Shown here: positions 30,132 to 39,316 of the stretch, piece after piece
How positions within the stretch are numbered: position 1 is the first letter of the stretch
How the letters are laid out: every line of letters starts with the position of its first letter
Assembly (NCBI RefSeq): GCF_009176645.1
Contig: NZ_AP019007.1
Span: forward strand, 2,666,001-2,730,000
DNA: 64,000 bases
Origin: Enterobacter oligotrophicus
Lineage (GTDB): Bacteria > Pseudomonadota > Gammaproteobacteria > Enterobacterales > Enterobacteriaceae
Direction: 5' to 3'
Made by a program: the position numbers and the translations under genes
Notes under the pieces: model-generated
Told to the model about the DNA's origin: nothing
Seen by the model: only the letters and a program-made list of their open reading frames with translations
Databases searched by the model: none

Positions 30132-30156
30132 AAAACGGCAACGGGGTTGCCGTTTT
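30132..30156 (-). terminator. yiaD terminator
   Basis: Perfect 11-bp stem AAAACGGCAAC-GGG-GTTGCCGTTTT. On the minus strand it ends in a T-run, 9 bp after the yiaD stop. Confidence 0.9.
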
Positions 30157-30164
30157 GCTTTTAC

Positions 30165-30827
30165 CTACTGCACAGGGCTTAACGTAATTTCAACGCGGCG
30201 GTTCTGCGCTTTGCCTTCCGCCGTGCTGTTGCTGGCGATTGGATTGGCCGGGCCCATCCCGCTGGTGCGGATTCGGTTTGCCGCAACGCCCTGAGTGATG
30301 AGCGAGCTGGCCACGGAATCGGCGCGCTGTTGAGACAGGCGCATGTTCAGATCCTGGCTGCCGGTGCTGTCGGTGTAGCCAATCACATTCACGGCGGTTT
30401 TGTTGTACTCTTTCAGCACCATTGCCACGCCAGTCAGGGTATTTGCGCCTGCGGGTTTCAGCGTTGCGCTGCTGCTGTCGAAGGTGACGTTATTTGGCAT
30501 ATTGAGGATGATGTTGTCGCCACTGCGCGTGACGCTCACGCCTGTTCCCTGCATTTTGTCGCGCAGTTTCGCTTCCTGCACATCCATGTAATACCCGACG
30601 CCGCCGCCCAGTGCTGCGCCTGCCGCTGCGCCAATCAGTGCACCTTTGCCGCGATCTTTCTTAGACGAGGAGAGGACACCAACGCCTGCCCCTACCAGCG
30701 AGCCGATGCCCGCGCCGATGCCGGATTTACCCGCTTCACGTTCACCGGTGTAAGGGTTTGTTGTGCAGCCAGAAACAGCCAGGGTTCCGCTCACCAGAGC
30801 GGCAATAACAAGTACACGTTTTTTCAT
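30165..30827 (-). CDS. yiaD: YiaD, OmpA-family outer-membrane lipoprotein
   Basis: 220-residue lipoprotein precursor with a signal peptide and lipobox LAVSGC (Cys21). Glycine-zipper segments occupy about residues 37-80 (GIGAGIGSLVGAGVG, ALIGAAAGAALGGGVG). A C-terminal OmpA-like peptidoglycan-binding domain (about 115-215) includes VIGYTDSTGSQDLNMRLSQQRA and RRVEITL. It is the E. coli YiaD counterpart, a multicopy suppressor of a bamB conditional lethal. The start follows AAGGAAATAAG. Confidence 0.94.
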   Translation of the reverse strand: MKKRVLVIAALVSGTLAVSGCTTNPYTGEREAGKSGIGAGIGSLVGAGVGVLSSSKKDRGKGALIGAAAGAALGGGVGYYMDVQEAKLRDKMQGTGVSVTRSGDNIILNMPNNVTFDSSSATLKPAGANTLTGVAMVLKEYNKTAVNVIGYTDSTGSQDLNMRLSQQRADSVASSLITQGVAANRIRTSGMGPANPIASNSTAEGKAQNRRVEITLSPVQ

Positions 30828-30991
30828 CTTATTTCCTTAATCCTTTTTATTCTTTGCCACGACGCGCGTGGCAGTTGATTATGACGTCCGGATACGGAGA
30901 AAATTCCGGGTATAACTCTGAAATTTGTGACAAACCATAAACCGCCTCAACAGAAGGCTGTACCACCTGCACGCAACCAGGAGCGCACGCT

Positions 30992-33319
30992 TTGAGCACC
31001 TCAACAAAAACGATTCTGACCGCCGCCCACTGGGGGCCGATGCTGGTCGAAACTGACGGCGAAAATGTGCTGTCGTCCCGCGGGGCGTTGCCGACGCAAC
31101 ATCCCAACTCTTTACAGACCGTCGTTCGCGATCAGGTGCACAGTAAAACCCGCGTGCGCTGGCCGATGGTGCGTAAAGGTTTTCTGACCTCGCCAGATAA
31201 ACCGCAGGGCATTCGCGGGCAGGATGAGTTTGTTCGCGTAAGCTGGGATGATGCGCTGGCATTGATTCACGCGCAGCATAAACGTATCCGCGACAGCTAT
31301 GGCCCGTCGTCGATTTTTGCGGGCTCTTATGGCTGGCGCTCTAACGGCGTGCTGCATAAAGCCTCAACGCTGCTTCAGCGCTATATGAGTCTGGCCGGGG
31401 GCTATACCGGACATCTGGGGGATTACTCTACCGGCGCGGCGCAGGCGATCATGCCGTATGTGGTTGGCGGTAATGAGGTTTATCAGCAGCAGACCAGCTG
31501 GCCGCTGGTACTGAAGCACACCGACGTGGTGGTGTTGTGGAGCGCCAATCCGCTCAATACGCTGAAAATTGCCTGGAATGCCAGCGACGAGCAGGGCATT
31601 GCTTATTTCGATGCGCTGCGTAAAAGCGGCAAGCGCATTATTTGTATTGACCCGATGCGTTCTGAAACCATGGAGTTCCTCGGTGACAGTGCCGAGTGGC
31701 TTGCCCCGCACATGGGCACCGACGTGGCGTTGATGCTCGGCATCGCCCATACGCTGGTGGAAAATGGCTGGCAGGATACTGATTTTCTCGCGCGTTGTAC
31801 CACCGGGTATGACAAATTTGCCGACTACCTGACGGGTAAAACGGACGGTATTGCCAAAACGGCGGCGTGGGCGGCTGAGATTTGCGGCATTGATGCCGAT
31901 AAAATCCGCGAGCTGGCGGAAGTGTTCCATAACAATATCACCATGCTGATGTCCGGCTGGGGAATGCAGCGCCAGCAATTTGGCGAGCAAAAACACTGGA
32001 TGCTGGTGACCCTGGCCGCAATGCTTGGGCAGATTGGCACGCCGGGCGGCGGTTTTGGTCTCTCTTATCATTTCGCGAATGGCGGCAACCCGACGCGTAA
32101 AGCCGCGGTACTGGCTTCCATGCAGGGCTCAGTGCAGGGCGGCGTGGATGCCGTGGATAAAATCCCGGTAGCGCGCATTGTTGAAGCGCTGGAAAATCCA
32201 GGCGGATTTTATCAGCACAACGGCCTGGATCGTCACTTCCCGGATATCCGTTTCGTCTGGTGGGCCGGTGGCGCGAACTTCACTCATCATCAGGACACCA
32301 ATCGGCTGATCCGCGCCTGGCAGAAGCCGGAGCTGGTGGTGATCTCTGAGTGTTTCTGGACCGCCTCGGCCAAACATGCCGACATCGTTCTGCCTGCTAC
32401 CACCTCGTTTGAGCGCAACGATCTCACCATGACGGGCGACTACAGCAACCAGCATATGGTGCCGATGAAGCGCGTCGTGGCCCCCCGTGATGAAGCGCGT
32501 GATGATTTAGACGTCTTTGCCGACCTGAGCGAACTCTGGGAGCCGGGCGGTCGTGAGCGCTTCACCGAGGGCAAAACGGATCTGGAGTGGCTGGAAACGT
32601 TTTACGAGATTGCCGGCCAGCGCGGTGCTGCGCAGGGTGTAACGTTGCCGCCATTTGCCCAATTCTGGGAAGCGAATGAGATTTTCGAAATGCCGGAAAG
32701 CGAGCAGAACGCGCAGTTTGTCCGGTTTGCTGATTTCCGCCGCGACCCGCAAGCCCATCCGCTGAAAACCGAGAGCGGGAAAATTGAGATTTACAGCCAG
32801 CGCATCGCCAGCTTTGGCTATGTCGATTGTCCGCCACATCCAAAATGGCTGGAGCCGGACGAATGGCATGGCAATGCGCAGCCGGAGCAGCTACAGGTGC
32901 TGTCTGCCCACCCGGCACATCGTCTGCACAGCCAGCTCAACTATTCGTCGCTGCGTGAGCAATATGCCGTTGCCGGACGTGAGCCGATTATCCTGAATAC
33001 CGAGGATGCAAAAGCGCGTGGGATTGTCGACGGAGACGTGGTGCGCGTCTGGAACCCGCGTGGACAAGTGCTGGCGGGGGCAGTGGTAAGCGATGGAATT
33101 CGGCCCGGCGTGCTCTGCATTCACCAGGGGGCATGGCCGGATCTGGAACTGAGCGAAGGCGGGATTTGTAAAAACGGGGCGGTGAACGTGCTGACCAAAG
33201 ATCTCCCCAGCTCGAAGCTGGGGAATGGCTGCGCCGGAAACACCGCGCTGGCATGGGTTGAGAAGTATAAGGGGCCAGAGCTTAAGTTAACGGCGTTTGA
33301 TCCGCCTGCCAGCTCATGA
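30992..33319 (+). CDS. bisC: Biotin sulfoxide reductase BisC (TTG start)
   Basis: Cytoplasmic molybdopterin oxidoreductase of the DMSO/TMAO reductase family that reduces biotin sulfoxide and methionine sulfoxide. Length is 775 residues, near the E. coli 777. The probable molybdenum-ligand serine is Ser117 in [14 protein letters not shown]. Cofactor-binding segments include [12 protein letters not shown] and [13 protein letters not shown]. There is no Tat signal, in agreement with a cytoplasmic enzyme. The reading frame homologous to E. coli needs a TTG start (30992) after CAGGAGCGCACGCT; the next Met is 16 codons in. The 3' end overlaps the convergent yiaC by 38 bp. Confidence 0.94.
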   Translation: MSTSTKTILTAAHWGPMLVETDGENVLSSRGALPTQHPNSLQTVVRDQVHSKTRVRWPMVRKGFLTSPDKPQGIRGQDEFVRVSWDDALALIHAQHKRIRDSYGPSSIFAGSYGWRSNGVLHKASTLLQRYMSLAGGYTGHLGDYSTGAAQAIMPYVVGGNEVYQQQTSWPLVLKHTDVVVLWSANPLNTLKIAWNASDEQGIAYFDALRKSGKRIICIDPMRSETMEFLGDSAEWLAPHMGTDVALMLGIAHTLVENGWQDTDFLARCTTGYDKFADYLTGKTDGIAKTAAWAAEICGIDADKIRELAEVFHNNITMLMSGWGMQRQQFGEQKHWMLVTLAAMLGQIGTPGGGFGLSYHFANGGNPTRKAAVLASMQGSVQGGVDAVDKIPVARIVEALENPGGFYQHNGLDRHFPDIRFVWWAGGANFTHHQDTNRLIRAWQKPELVVISECFWTASAKHADIVLPATTSFERNDLTMTGDYSNQHMVPMKRVVAPRDEARDDLDVFADLSELWEPGGRERFTEGKTDLEWLETFYEIAGQRGAAQGVTLPPFAQFWEANEIFEMPESEQNAQFVRFADFRRDPQAHPLKTESGKIEIYSQRIASFGYVDCPPHPKWLEPDEWHGNAQPEQLQVLSAHPAHRLHSQLNYSSLREQYAVAGREPIILNTEDAKARGIVDGDVVRVWNPRGQVLAGAVVSDGIRPGVLCIHQGAWPDLELSEGGICKNGAVNVLTKDLPSSKLGNGCAGNTALAWVEKYKGPELKLTAFDPPASS

Positions 33320-33728
33320 TCCACGTCGGGTGTTGAGTATCATCCTGCCAGGCGCTGTCTTCGATGCGAAAGCCCTGTGCATGATAGAAATTCACCGCCC
33401 GAACGTTTTTCTGATACACCTCCAGGCTTAAATACGGGTAGTGCTGCTGTACATGGTTCAGCAGCGCACCCCCGATCCCCTTCCCGATGAACGCCGGAGC
33501 GACAAACAGCGCGCCGACAAACTGGGAGTGCATCACGCTGATAAATCCGCACGGTTTTCCAGCCTCGTCCCAGACCCAGGTTTCAGCCGAAGGCAGGTAT
33601 ACGTCCCGCACCATCGCTTCGTTCTCTTTCCAGTAGCTGGCATCAATAAACGGATGTGCTTCCGTGGTGCTTTCAAGCCACAGACTTAGCAGCGGAGCGG
33701 TATTCTCACTTTGCCATTTGCGGATCAT
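33282..33728 (-). CDS. yiaC: YiaC, GNAT-family N-acetyltransferase
   Basis: 148-residue GNAT protein; E. coli YiaC (146 residues) is a lysine acetyltransferase. The acetyl-CoA-binding motif A is [21 protein letters not shown], and the late signature [17 protein letters not shown] matches GNAT motif B. The start ATG 33728 lies inside the tag 3' end (23-bp overlap), so tag and yiaC are translationally coupled. A longer frame to 33770 overlaps tag further and is less likely. Confidence 0.9.
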   Translation of the reverse strand: MIRKWQSENTAPLLSLWLESTTEAHPFIDASYWKENEAMVRDVYLPSAETWVWDEAGKPCGFISVMHSQFVGALFVAPAFIGKGIGGALLNHVQQHYPYLSLEVYQKNVRAVNFYHAQGFRIEDSAWQDDTQHPTWIMSWQADQTPLT

Positions 33729-34287
33729 GGTGGCCCCCAGGATGACAGAAGCAACCTGTGATGTGGTCATTTACCAGACCACAGGCCTGCATAAAGGAGT
33801 AACAGATGGTGCTGCCAACAAACTTAAAGCCGCGCTTTTTCAGGGCTTTCGAGAGCGCATCAGAGGCGGGAGTTGACGTTGGGATCTCCGCAAGCGTGGC
33901 GGCTTGTGTTACTTTCGGGTCGTTATCGACAAAGGACCAGACAAATTCTGAAAAGGGCTCGCCGTTTTGTTCCATCGCCAGGTATGCGCGCGCGTTACCG
34001 ATAATCGCCTGAATTTTTCCGCGATGGCGGATGATTCCGGCATTCAGGAGTAGCTTTTCAACGTCTTCGTCGGTCATCGCGGCGACCGCGACGGGATCAA
34101 ACTGCCGGAAGGCTGCGCGGTAGTTCTCCCGCTTTTTCAGAACAGTAATCCACGACAGCCCGGCCTGCTGCCCTTCCAGGCAGATCATCTCAAAGAGTTT
34201 TTTGCCGTCAGTTTCTGGCACGCCCCATTCCCGATCGTGATAGTCGATATAGAGCTGATCCTGGCTTACCCAGCCGCAACGTTGCAT
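33706..34287 (-). CDS. tag: DNA-3-methyladenine glycosylase I (Tag)
   Basis: Constitutive base-excision enzyme that removes N3-methyladenine from DNA. Length is 193 residues against 187 in E. coli. The zinc-binding residues are all present: Cys4 (MQRCGW), His17 (DYHDREWG), His175 and Cys179 (NDHITGC). The conserved ligand-pocket segment is CLEGQQAGLSW, with Glu38. The start follows AAGGGAGATAACCT. It is the first gene of tag-yiaC. Confidence 0.96.
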   Translation of the reverse strand: MQRCGWVSQDQLYIDYHDREWGVPETDGKKLFEMICLEGQQAGLSWITVLKKRENYRAAFRQFDPVAVAAMTDEDVEKLLLNAGIIRHRGKIQAIIGNARAYLAMEQNGEPFSEFVWSFVDNDPKVTQAATLAEIPTSTPASDALSKALKKRGFKFVGSTICYSFMQACGLVNDHITGCFCHPGGHHDPQMAK

Positions 34288-34449
34288 AGGTTATCTCCCT
34301 TATTGATCCTGAAACCGCAAAATTTTCAATCTGCCTGGCTTGACGTGTCTGCTAAAGAGACAATAGTTAATACAGGGCTATATGCCCTCATCTCTCTTCC
34401 TTAACAATGACAAATGTCGCCGAATTCGGCTCTTTCTGGAGTCGCGTTG

Positions 34450-35154
34450 ATGATGATAAAAAAGTTCAGTGGTCGCCACGCTGTTTTTGGCCTGGTGGGT
34501 ATTTCAGCCTGCGTGCTTTTTTCTAACACAGCTTCTGCCTGGCAACAGGAATATATCGTTTCAGACGCACAAAGTAATATGGCGGAACGTTATACATGGG
34601 ACGCCGATCACCAACCGCGTTATGAGGATATTCTGGCAGAGCGTATTAACAGCTCACAGAATACGGTGGGATTCGCCCTGAATGTTCCCTCCGGGTTGGC
34701 TGAGGATGCCTCCGGTGCCCTGAGTGTGGGCTGGAATTTCCCCGTGCTGCGTCATACCACGACCGGACCGGTGATGGCATGGCGTTACGATGGTACCACG
34801 CCATCAATGATGAACGAATTTGGCGATACGGTGACCACGCAGTCGCTGACCGACCCTCTCTGGCATGCCAGCGTCAGCTCACTCGGCTGGCGTGTCGATA
34901 CCCGGTATGGCGAACTTCGTCCGTGGGCGCAGATTAGCTATAACCAGCAATTTGGTGAAAACCAGTGGAAATCCCAGTATGGGATGCCGCAGACGCCCGC
35001 GCTCGTGCAGAACGGGAACTGGATGGATGTCACCGTTGGAACGGATATACCGTTTACTCCTCATATGGCGGCTTATGCGTCATTTGCTCAAGGTGAGAAT
35101 GCTGTTTCGGGCGAAGGGGTAATGTATACCCTGGGGGTGAGTGCGAATTTTTAA
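34450..35154 (+). CDS. yhjY: YhjY, autotransporter beta-domain-like outer-membrane protein
   Basis: 234-residue protein with a signal peptide ending NTASA before WQQEYIV. The body consists of alternating beta-strand segments and ends in the aromatic C-terminus GVSANF typical of outer-membrane beta-barrels. The sequence matches E. coli YhjY (FSGRHAVFGLVGISACVLFS and WAQISYNQQFGEN). Several Met codons cluster at 34450-34455, and a start at 34414 lacks a ribosome site. It has no passenger domain and no known function. It is divergent from tag, as in E. coli. Confidence 0.88.
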   Translation: MMIKKFSGRHAVFGLVGISACVLFSNTASAWQQEYIVSDAQSNMAERYTWDADHQPRYEDILAERINSSQNTVGFALNVPSGLAEDASGALSVGWNFPVLRHTTTGPVMAWRYDGTTPSMMNEFGDTVTTQSLTDPLWHASVSSLGWRVDTRYGELRPWAQISYNQQFGENQWKSQYGMPQTPALVQNGNWMDVTVGTDIPFTPHMAAYASFAQGENAVSGEGVMYTLGVSANF

Positions 35155-35260
35155 CGTTACGCCAACATCTTGAATACAATAGCCGTGGGAGCTGTAGCGA
35201 TAGTATCCACTAACCTCTGATCGCTTCATTCCCCGGCAAGGTCATTCATTCCCGATTTCA

Positions 35261-35291
35261 GGCATTTCATTCCGTCTCTCCTGCATTTCAT
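35261..35291 (+). promoter_or_regulatory. YpdB-type direct repeat upstream of yhjX
   Basis: GGCATTTCAT, an 11-bp spacer, then TGCATTTCAT, located 84 bp before the yhjX start. The E. coli response regulator YpdB activates yhjX through GGCATTTCAT-N11-GGCATTTCAT, so 19 of 20 repeat positions and the spacing are conserved. This indicates pyruvate-sensing control of yhjX in this organism too. Confidence 0.85.
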
Positions 35292-35374
35292 GCCGTTTTA
35301 CCCCAGGCGTATTAAGGTTTTGTTTATCGTTGTCCTCAGCGAATTCCCTTAATTTTTCTTGCAGGACAACTGCC

Positions 35375-36577
35375 ATGAACACATCAACTTATAACCGTAC
35401 GCGTTGGCTGACGCTATTTGGCACCATCGTTACCCAGTTCGCACTGGGTTCGGTCTATACCTGGAGCCTGTTTAACAGTGCGCTTTCCGATAAGCTCGGT
35501 GCACCGGTCAGCCAGGTGGCGTTTTCCTTCGGCTTGCTGAGCCTGGGTTTAGCGTTGTCTTCTTCTGTTGCCGGTAAACTGCAGGAGCGGTTCGGCGTGA
35601 AGCGCGTGACCATGGCTTCTGGCATTTTGTTAGGCGTGGGCTTTTTCCTGACGGCGCATTCAAACAACCTGCTGATGCTGTGGCTGAGTGCAGGCGTGCT
35701 GGTGGGGCTGGCAGACGGTGCCGGTTACCTGCTGACGCTGTCAAACTGTGTGAAGTGGTTCCCGGAACGTAAAGGTTTGATCTCCGCGTTTGCGATTGGC
35801 TCTTATGGCCTGGGCAGCCTCGGGTTCAAATTTATCGATTCCCAACTGCTGGCCTCGGTGGGTCTTGAGAAAACATTCATGATCTGGGGCGTTATTGTTC
35901 TGGTGATGATTCTGTTTGGCGCAGCCCTGATGAAAGATGCGCCGCAGCAGGAAGTGAAATCCGTTAACGGCGTGGTGGAAAATGATTTCACTCTTGCGCA
36001 GTCCATGCGTAAACCACAGTACTGGATGCTGGCAGTGATGTTCCTGACCGCCTGCATGAGCGGCCTGTATGTGATTGGCGTGGCGAAAGATATTGCTCAG
36101 GGGATGGTGAAACTGGATGCGCTCACGGCGGCCAATGCGGTCACCGTCATCTCCATCGCCAACCTCTCTGGCCGCCTGGTGCTGGGTATTCTGTCTGATA
36201 AAATCGCCCGTATTCGCGTCATTACGCTGGGGCAGGTGGTGTCACTGGTGGGCATGGCGGCGCTGCTGTTTGCCCCACTGAACGAGGCAACATTCTTTGC
36301 CGCGATCGCCTGTGTGGCCTTTAACTTCGGTGGCACAATTACCGTCTTCCCGTCGCTGGTGAGTGAATTCTTCGGCCTGAATAATCTGGCGAAAAACTAC
36401 GGTGTGATTTACCTGGGCTTTGGCATCGGCAGCATCTGCGGTTCGCTTATTGCCTCCTTATTCGGTGGGTTCTACGTAACGTTCTGCGTGATATTTGCTC
36501 TGTTGATTCTTTCTCTGGCGCTGTCGACCACCATTCGCCAGCCGCAGCGGGATGTGTTTAATGAAGCGCATGCGTAA
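35375..36577 (+). CDS. yhjX: YhjX, MFS transporter induced by pyruvate sensing
   Basis: 400-residue major facilitator of the oxalate/formate antiporter group with about 12 hydrophobic segments; E. coli YhjX has 402 residues. The early signature GSVYTWSLFN is typical of the group. E. coli yhjX is the main target of the YpdA/YpdB system and its product is linked to pyruvate; the substrate is not seen from sequence. The start ATG 35375 follows GCAGGACAACTGCC; the frame from 35330 is not used. Confidence 0.92.
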   Translation: MNTSTYNRTRWLTLFGTIVTQFALGSVYTWSLFNSALSDKLGAPVSQVAFSFGLLSLGLALSSSVAGKLQERFGVKRVTMASGILLGVGFFLTAHSNNLLMLWLSAGVLVGLADGAGYLLTLSNCVKWFPERKGLISAFAIGSYGLGSLGFKFIDSQLLASVGLEKTFMIWGVIVLVMILFGAALMKDAPQQEVKSVNGVVENDFTLAQSMRKPQYWMLAVMFLTACMSGLYVIGVAKDIAQGMVKLDALTAANAVTVISIANLSGRLVLGILSDKIARIRVITLGQVVSLVGMAALLFAPLNEATFFAAIACVAFNFGGTITVFPSLVSEFFGLNNLAKNYGVIYLGFGIGSICGSLIASLFGGFYVTFCVIFALLILSLALSTTIRQPQRDVFNEAHA

Positions 36578-36586
36578 TTAGCAGTG

Positions 36587-36612
36587 AAAAAGGCCGGGTT
36601 ACCGGCCTTTTT
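36587..36612 (+). terminator. yhjX terminator
   Basis: Perfect 11-bp stem AAAAAGGCCGG-GTTA-CCGGCCTTTTT, 9 bp after the yhjX stop. Confidence 0.95.
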
Positions 36613-36836
36613 ATTGTCTGGAAAACCGCTACTTAACCAAAATTGTCGGCTTACGGATTTGCTTTTTTGTAAATAACTGTTCCGATCACACTCTCTGCTG
36701 CCACTTTTTCTCTTCGCTGTGGTCTACTTACCACGCTTGTAGACGTTTCTTATAACGATCCCCTGAGCGAATATCTAATCTGTTCACTTCTTAGAGAGGT
36801 GGACGGCGGTACTGTCCCTTTTTCCGGGTAGCTTGC

Positions 36837-38528
36837 ATGAAATACATTAAATCGATGGCGCAACAAAAGCTCTGCTTTTTGCTGGCGTTGTACATCGGCC
36901 TGTTTATGAATGGCGCAGTTTTTTTCCGTCGGTTTGACGGTTACGCGCAAGATTTTACCGTCTGGAAAGGAATTGCAGCGGTTGTCGAACTGGTCGCTGC
37001 GGTACTGGTCACCTTCTTCTTACTCCGACTTCTCACTCTGTTTGGCCGCCGCGTATGGCGGGTGCTGGCCTCGTTGATTGTCCTGTGTTCGGCAGGTGCC
37101 AGCTATTATATGACCTTTATGAACGTGGTGATTGGCTATGGCATTATTGCCTCGGTGATGACCACGGATATCGACCTCTCCAAAGAGGTGGTTGGCCTGC
37201 ATTTTGTTCTCTGGCTGGTGGCTGTCAGCGCACTGCCGTTACTGCTTATCTGGAGCAATCGCTGCCGGTATACCCTGGTACACCAAATCCGCACGCCAGG
37301 GAAACGCTTCCGTAGCGTCGCGCTGGTGCTGCTGGCGGGGTTGATGGTCTGGGGGCCGATTCGTCTGCTGGAAGTGAAGCAAAAGTACGACGAACGAACC
37401 TCAGGCGTGGATATGCCAAGCTATGGCGGCGTGGTTGCCAACTCGTATCTGCCGTCTAACTGGATCTCCGCGCTGGGGTTATATGCGTGGGCGCAGGTAG
37501 ATGAATCCTCTGACAACAAATCGCTGATGAACCCGGCGAAGAAGTTTACCTATGAAGCGCCGAAGGATATCGACGACACCTACGTGGTCTTTATTATCGG
37601 TGAAACTACCCGCTGGGATCATATGGGGCTTCTGGGCTATGACCGCGACACCACGCCAAAGCTGGCGCAGGAGAAAAACCTGGTTGCCTATCGCGGCTAC
37701 TCCTGTGATACCGCCACAAAGCTCTCCTTACGCTGTATGTTCGTGCGCGAGGGCGGGGCGAGCGATAACCCGCAGCGTACATTGAAAGAGCAGAACGTTT
37801 TCTCGGTGCTCCATCAGCTCGGATTTACCTCTGACCTGTATGCGATGCAAAGCGAGATGTGGTTCTACAGCAATACCATGGCGAAAAACATCGCCTACCG
37901 CGAGCAGATTGGCGCTGAGCCGCGCAACCGCGGTAAAAGCGTGGATGACATGCTGCTGATCGACGAGATGAAAAATTCGCTGAACGGCAACCCGGAGGGT
38001 AAGCACATGATTATCCTGCACACTAAAGGGTCGCACTTTAATTACACCCAGCGGTATCCGCGCAGCTTCGCCAAATGGACGCCGGAGTGTGTTGGCGTGG
38101 ATAAAGACTGCACCAAAGAGCAGTTGATTAACTCCTACGATAACTCCGTGATGTATGTCGATCACTTTATCGATTCGGTGATTGACCAGGTGCGTGATAA
38201 GAAAGCGATTGTGTTCTACGCCGCCGATCACGGTGAGTCTATTAATGAATACGAGCACCTGCACGGCACGCCACGCAAGATGGCACCGCCAGAGCAGTTC
38301 CGCGTACCGATGATGGTGTGGATGTCTGATAAGTACCTGGAAGACCCGGAGAAAGCGAAGATGTTTGCGCACCTGAAGAAAGAGGCGGATATGAAGGTGC
38401 CACGTCGTCACGTTGAACTGTACGACACCATTTTAGGCTGCCTGGGTTATACCTCACCAGACGGTGGGATTAACGAAAATAACAACTGGTGTAAGCTCCC
38501 TGATAACGCCGCGAAAGCCGCGCAGTAG
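36837..38528 (+). CDS. eptB: Kdo2-lipid A phosphoethanolamine transferase EptB
   Basis: Inner-membrane enzyme that adds phosphoethanolamine to the outer Kdo of lipopolysaccharide, 563 residues as in E. coli. Five hydrophobic segments lie in the first ~180 residues, then a periplasmic alkaline-phosphatase-fold domain. Metal and catalytic residues are in FIIGETTRWDH (Glu256), the threonine-bearing DTATKLSLRCMF (291-302) and AADHGES. In E. coli the sRNA MgrR and sigma-E control it; no such site was verified here. The start lacks a strong ribosome site. Confidence 0.95.
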   Translation: MKYIKSMAQQKLCFLLALYIGLFMNGAVFFRRFDGYAQDFTVWKGIAAVVELVAAVLVTFFLLRLLTLFGRRVWRVLASLIVLCSAGASYYMTFMNVVIGYGIIASVMTTDIDLSKEVVGLHFVLWLVAVSALPLLLIWSNRCRYTLVHQIRTPGKRFRSVALVLLAGLMVWGPIRLLEVKQKYDERTSGVDMPSYGGVVANSYLPSNWISALGLYAWAQVDESSDNKSLMNPAKKFTYEAPKDIDDTYVVFIIGETTRWDHMGLLGYDRDTTPKLAQEKNLVAYRGYSCDTATKLSLRCMFVREGGASDNPQRTLKEQNVFSVLHQLGFTSDLYAMQSEMWFYSNTMAKNIAYREQIGAEPRNRGKSVDDMLLIDEMKNSLNGNPEGKHMIILHTKGSHFNYTQRYPRSFAKWTPECVGVDKDCTKEQLINSYDNSVMYVDHFIDSVIDQVRDKKAIVFYAADHGESINEYEHLHGTPRKMAPPEQFRVPMMVWMSDKYLEDPEKAKMFAHLKKEADMKVPRRHVELYDTILGCLGYTSPDGGINENNNWCKLPDNAAKAAQ

Positions 38529-38619
38529 CGCGTCTGGCGAGATTATCGCCAGTTGAATGGCTTTTTTAAATTAAGGGATTGACGGGGGCGCACCTCAGCA
38601 GTAAGATGCGCTCCGCATT

Positions 38620-38696
38620 CGGCGAGTAGCGCAGCTTGGTAGCGCAACTGGTTTGGGACCAGTGGGTCGGAGGTTCGAATCCTCTCTCGCCGACCA
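38620..38696 (+). tRNA. tRNA-Pro, anticodon TGG
   Basis: 77-nt gene with encoded CCA. The acceptor arms are CGGCGAG / CTCGCCG, the anticodon stem is ACTGG / CCAGT around loop TTTGGGA, and the T-arm is GGAGG-TTCGAAT-CCTCT. The anticodon is TGG (38654-38656). The sequence matches E. coli proM (UGG) rather than proK (CGG), although the position between eptB and dppA is the E. coli proK locus. No gene symbol is given because sequence and locus point to different names. Confidence 0.97.
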
Positions 38697-38703
38697 CATT
38701 CAG

Positions 38704-38734
38704 AAAAGGGCTAGCCGAAAGGTTAGCCCTTTTT
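38704..38734 (+). terminator. tRNA-Pro terminator
   Basis: AAAAGGGCTAGCC-GAAA-GGTTAGCCCTTTTT hairpin with one G-T pair and a GAAA tetraloop, 7 bp after the tRNA. Confidence 0.92.
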
Positions 38735-39316
38735 GCATTAAACATTTACCCGCCCCGATTCACCAAAATACCCTTTAGCCTTGCTTCACCCTGCCTGTTA
38801 ACGATTTTGTGACATAATCCATTGTATTTTTTTATATATAGATTGATCTTTTTTCGCGTTGCTTATGGATAACCTCAGCATTTTTCGCTGTGCGTTTTAA
38901 CGTTCGCGGAATTTAGTGCTCAGATAATCACCATTCTGCAAGAAAATTTACCCAATCTGAATAAAAGTTAATCACTGATTGTTGCGAAATATGAAGAGAG
39001 TTGTGCTGCAACATAGCGAGTAGCATAAATTTCCCTGCTGAAAACTGGCATCAAAGGTTTTTTTAATCTTTGTTTGCGGTTTCTCACACTCAGCGTAAAT
39101 CCCCGTCACCTGTATTGACGTTTTCACATTCTGTTGACAGATTGTAGGGCACGAGGGGCATTTCAGGGACGATCTGCGCTGCAACTCTAACGCTCTTCTG
39201 AAAGGATTCTCCATCCCTTTAACGCCTTCGGGCATCACCGACCGGACCGGGTAAAAAATAAATAAAGGTCAGGCGGCGTAACACAACAAAGCAAAACATC
39301 ACATTGGAGCAGAATA
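38735..39316 (+). promoter_or_regulatory. dppA upstream region and leader
   Basis: 580 bp without a gene. By analogy with E. coli, where dppA starts about 165 nt upstream of its ATG, the promoter may be TTGACG (39115-39120) and a weak CAGATT (39138-39143), 17 bp apart. A CACAACA motif at 39282-39288 matches the target type of the small RNA GcvB, which represses dppA in E. coli. The part before 39100 is AT-rich with no feature I can name. Confidence 0.5.
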
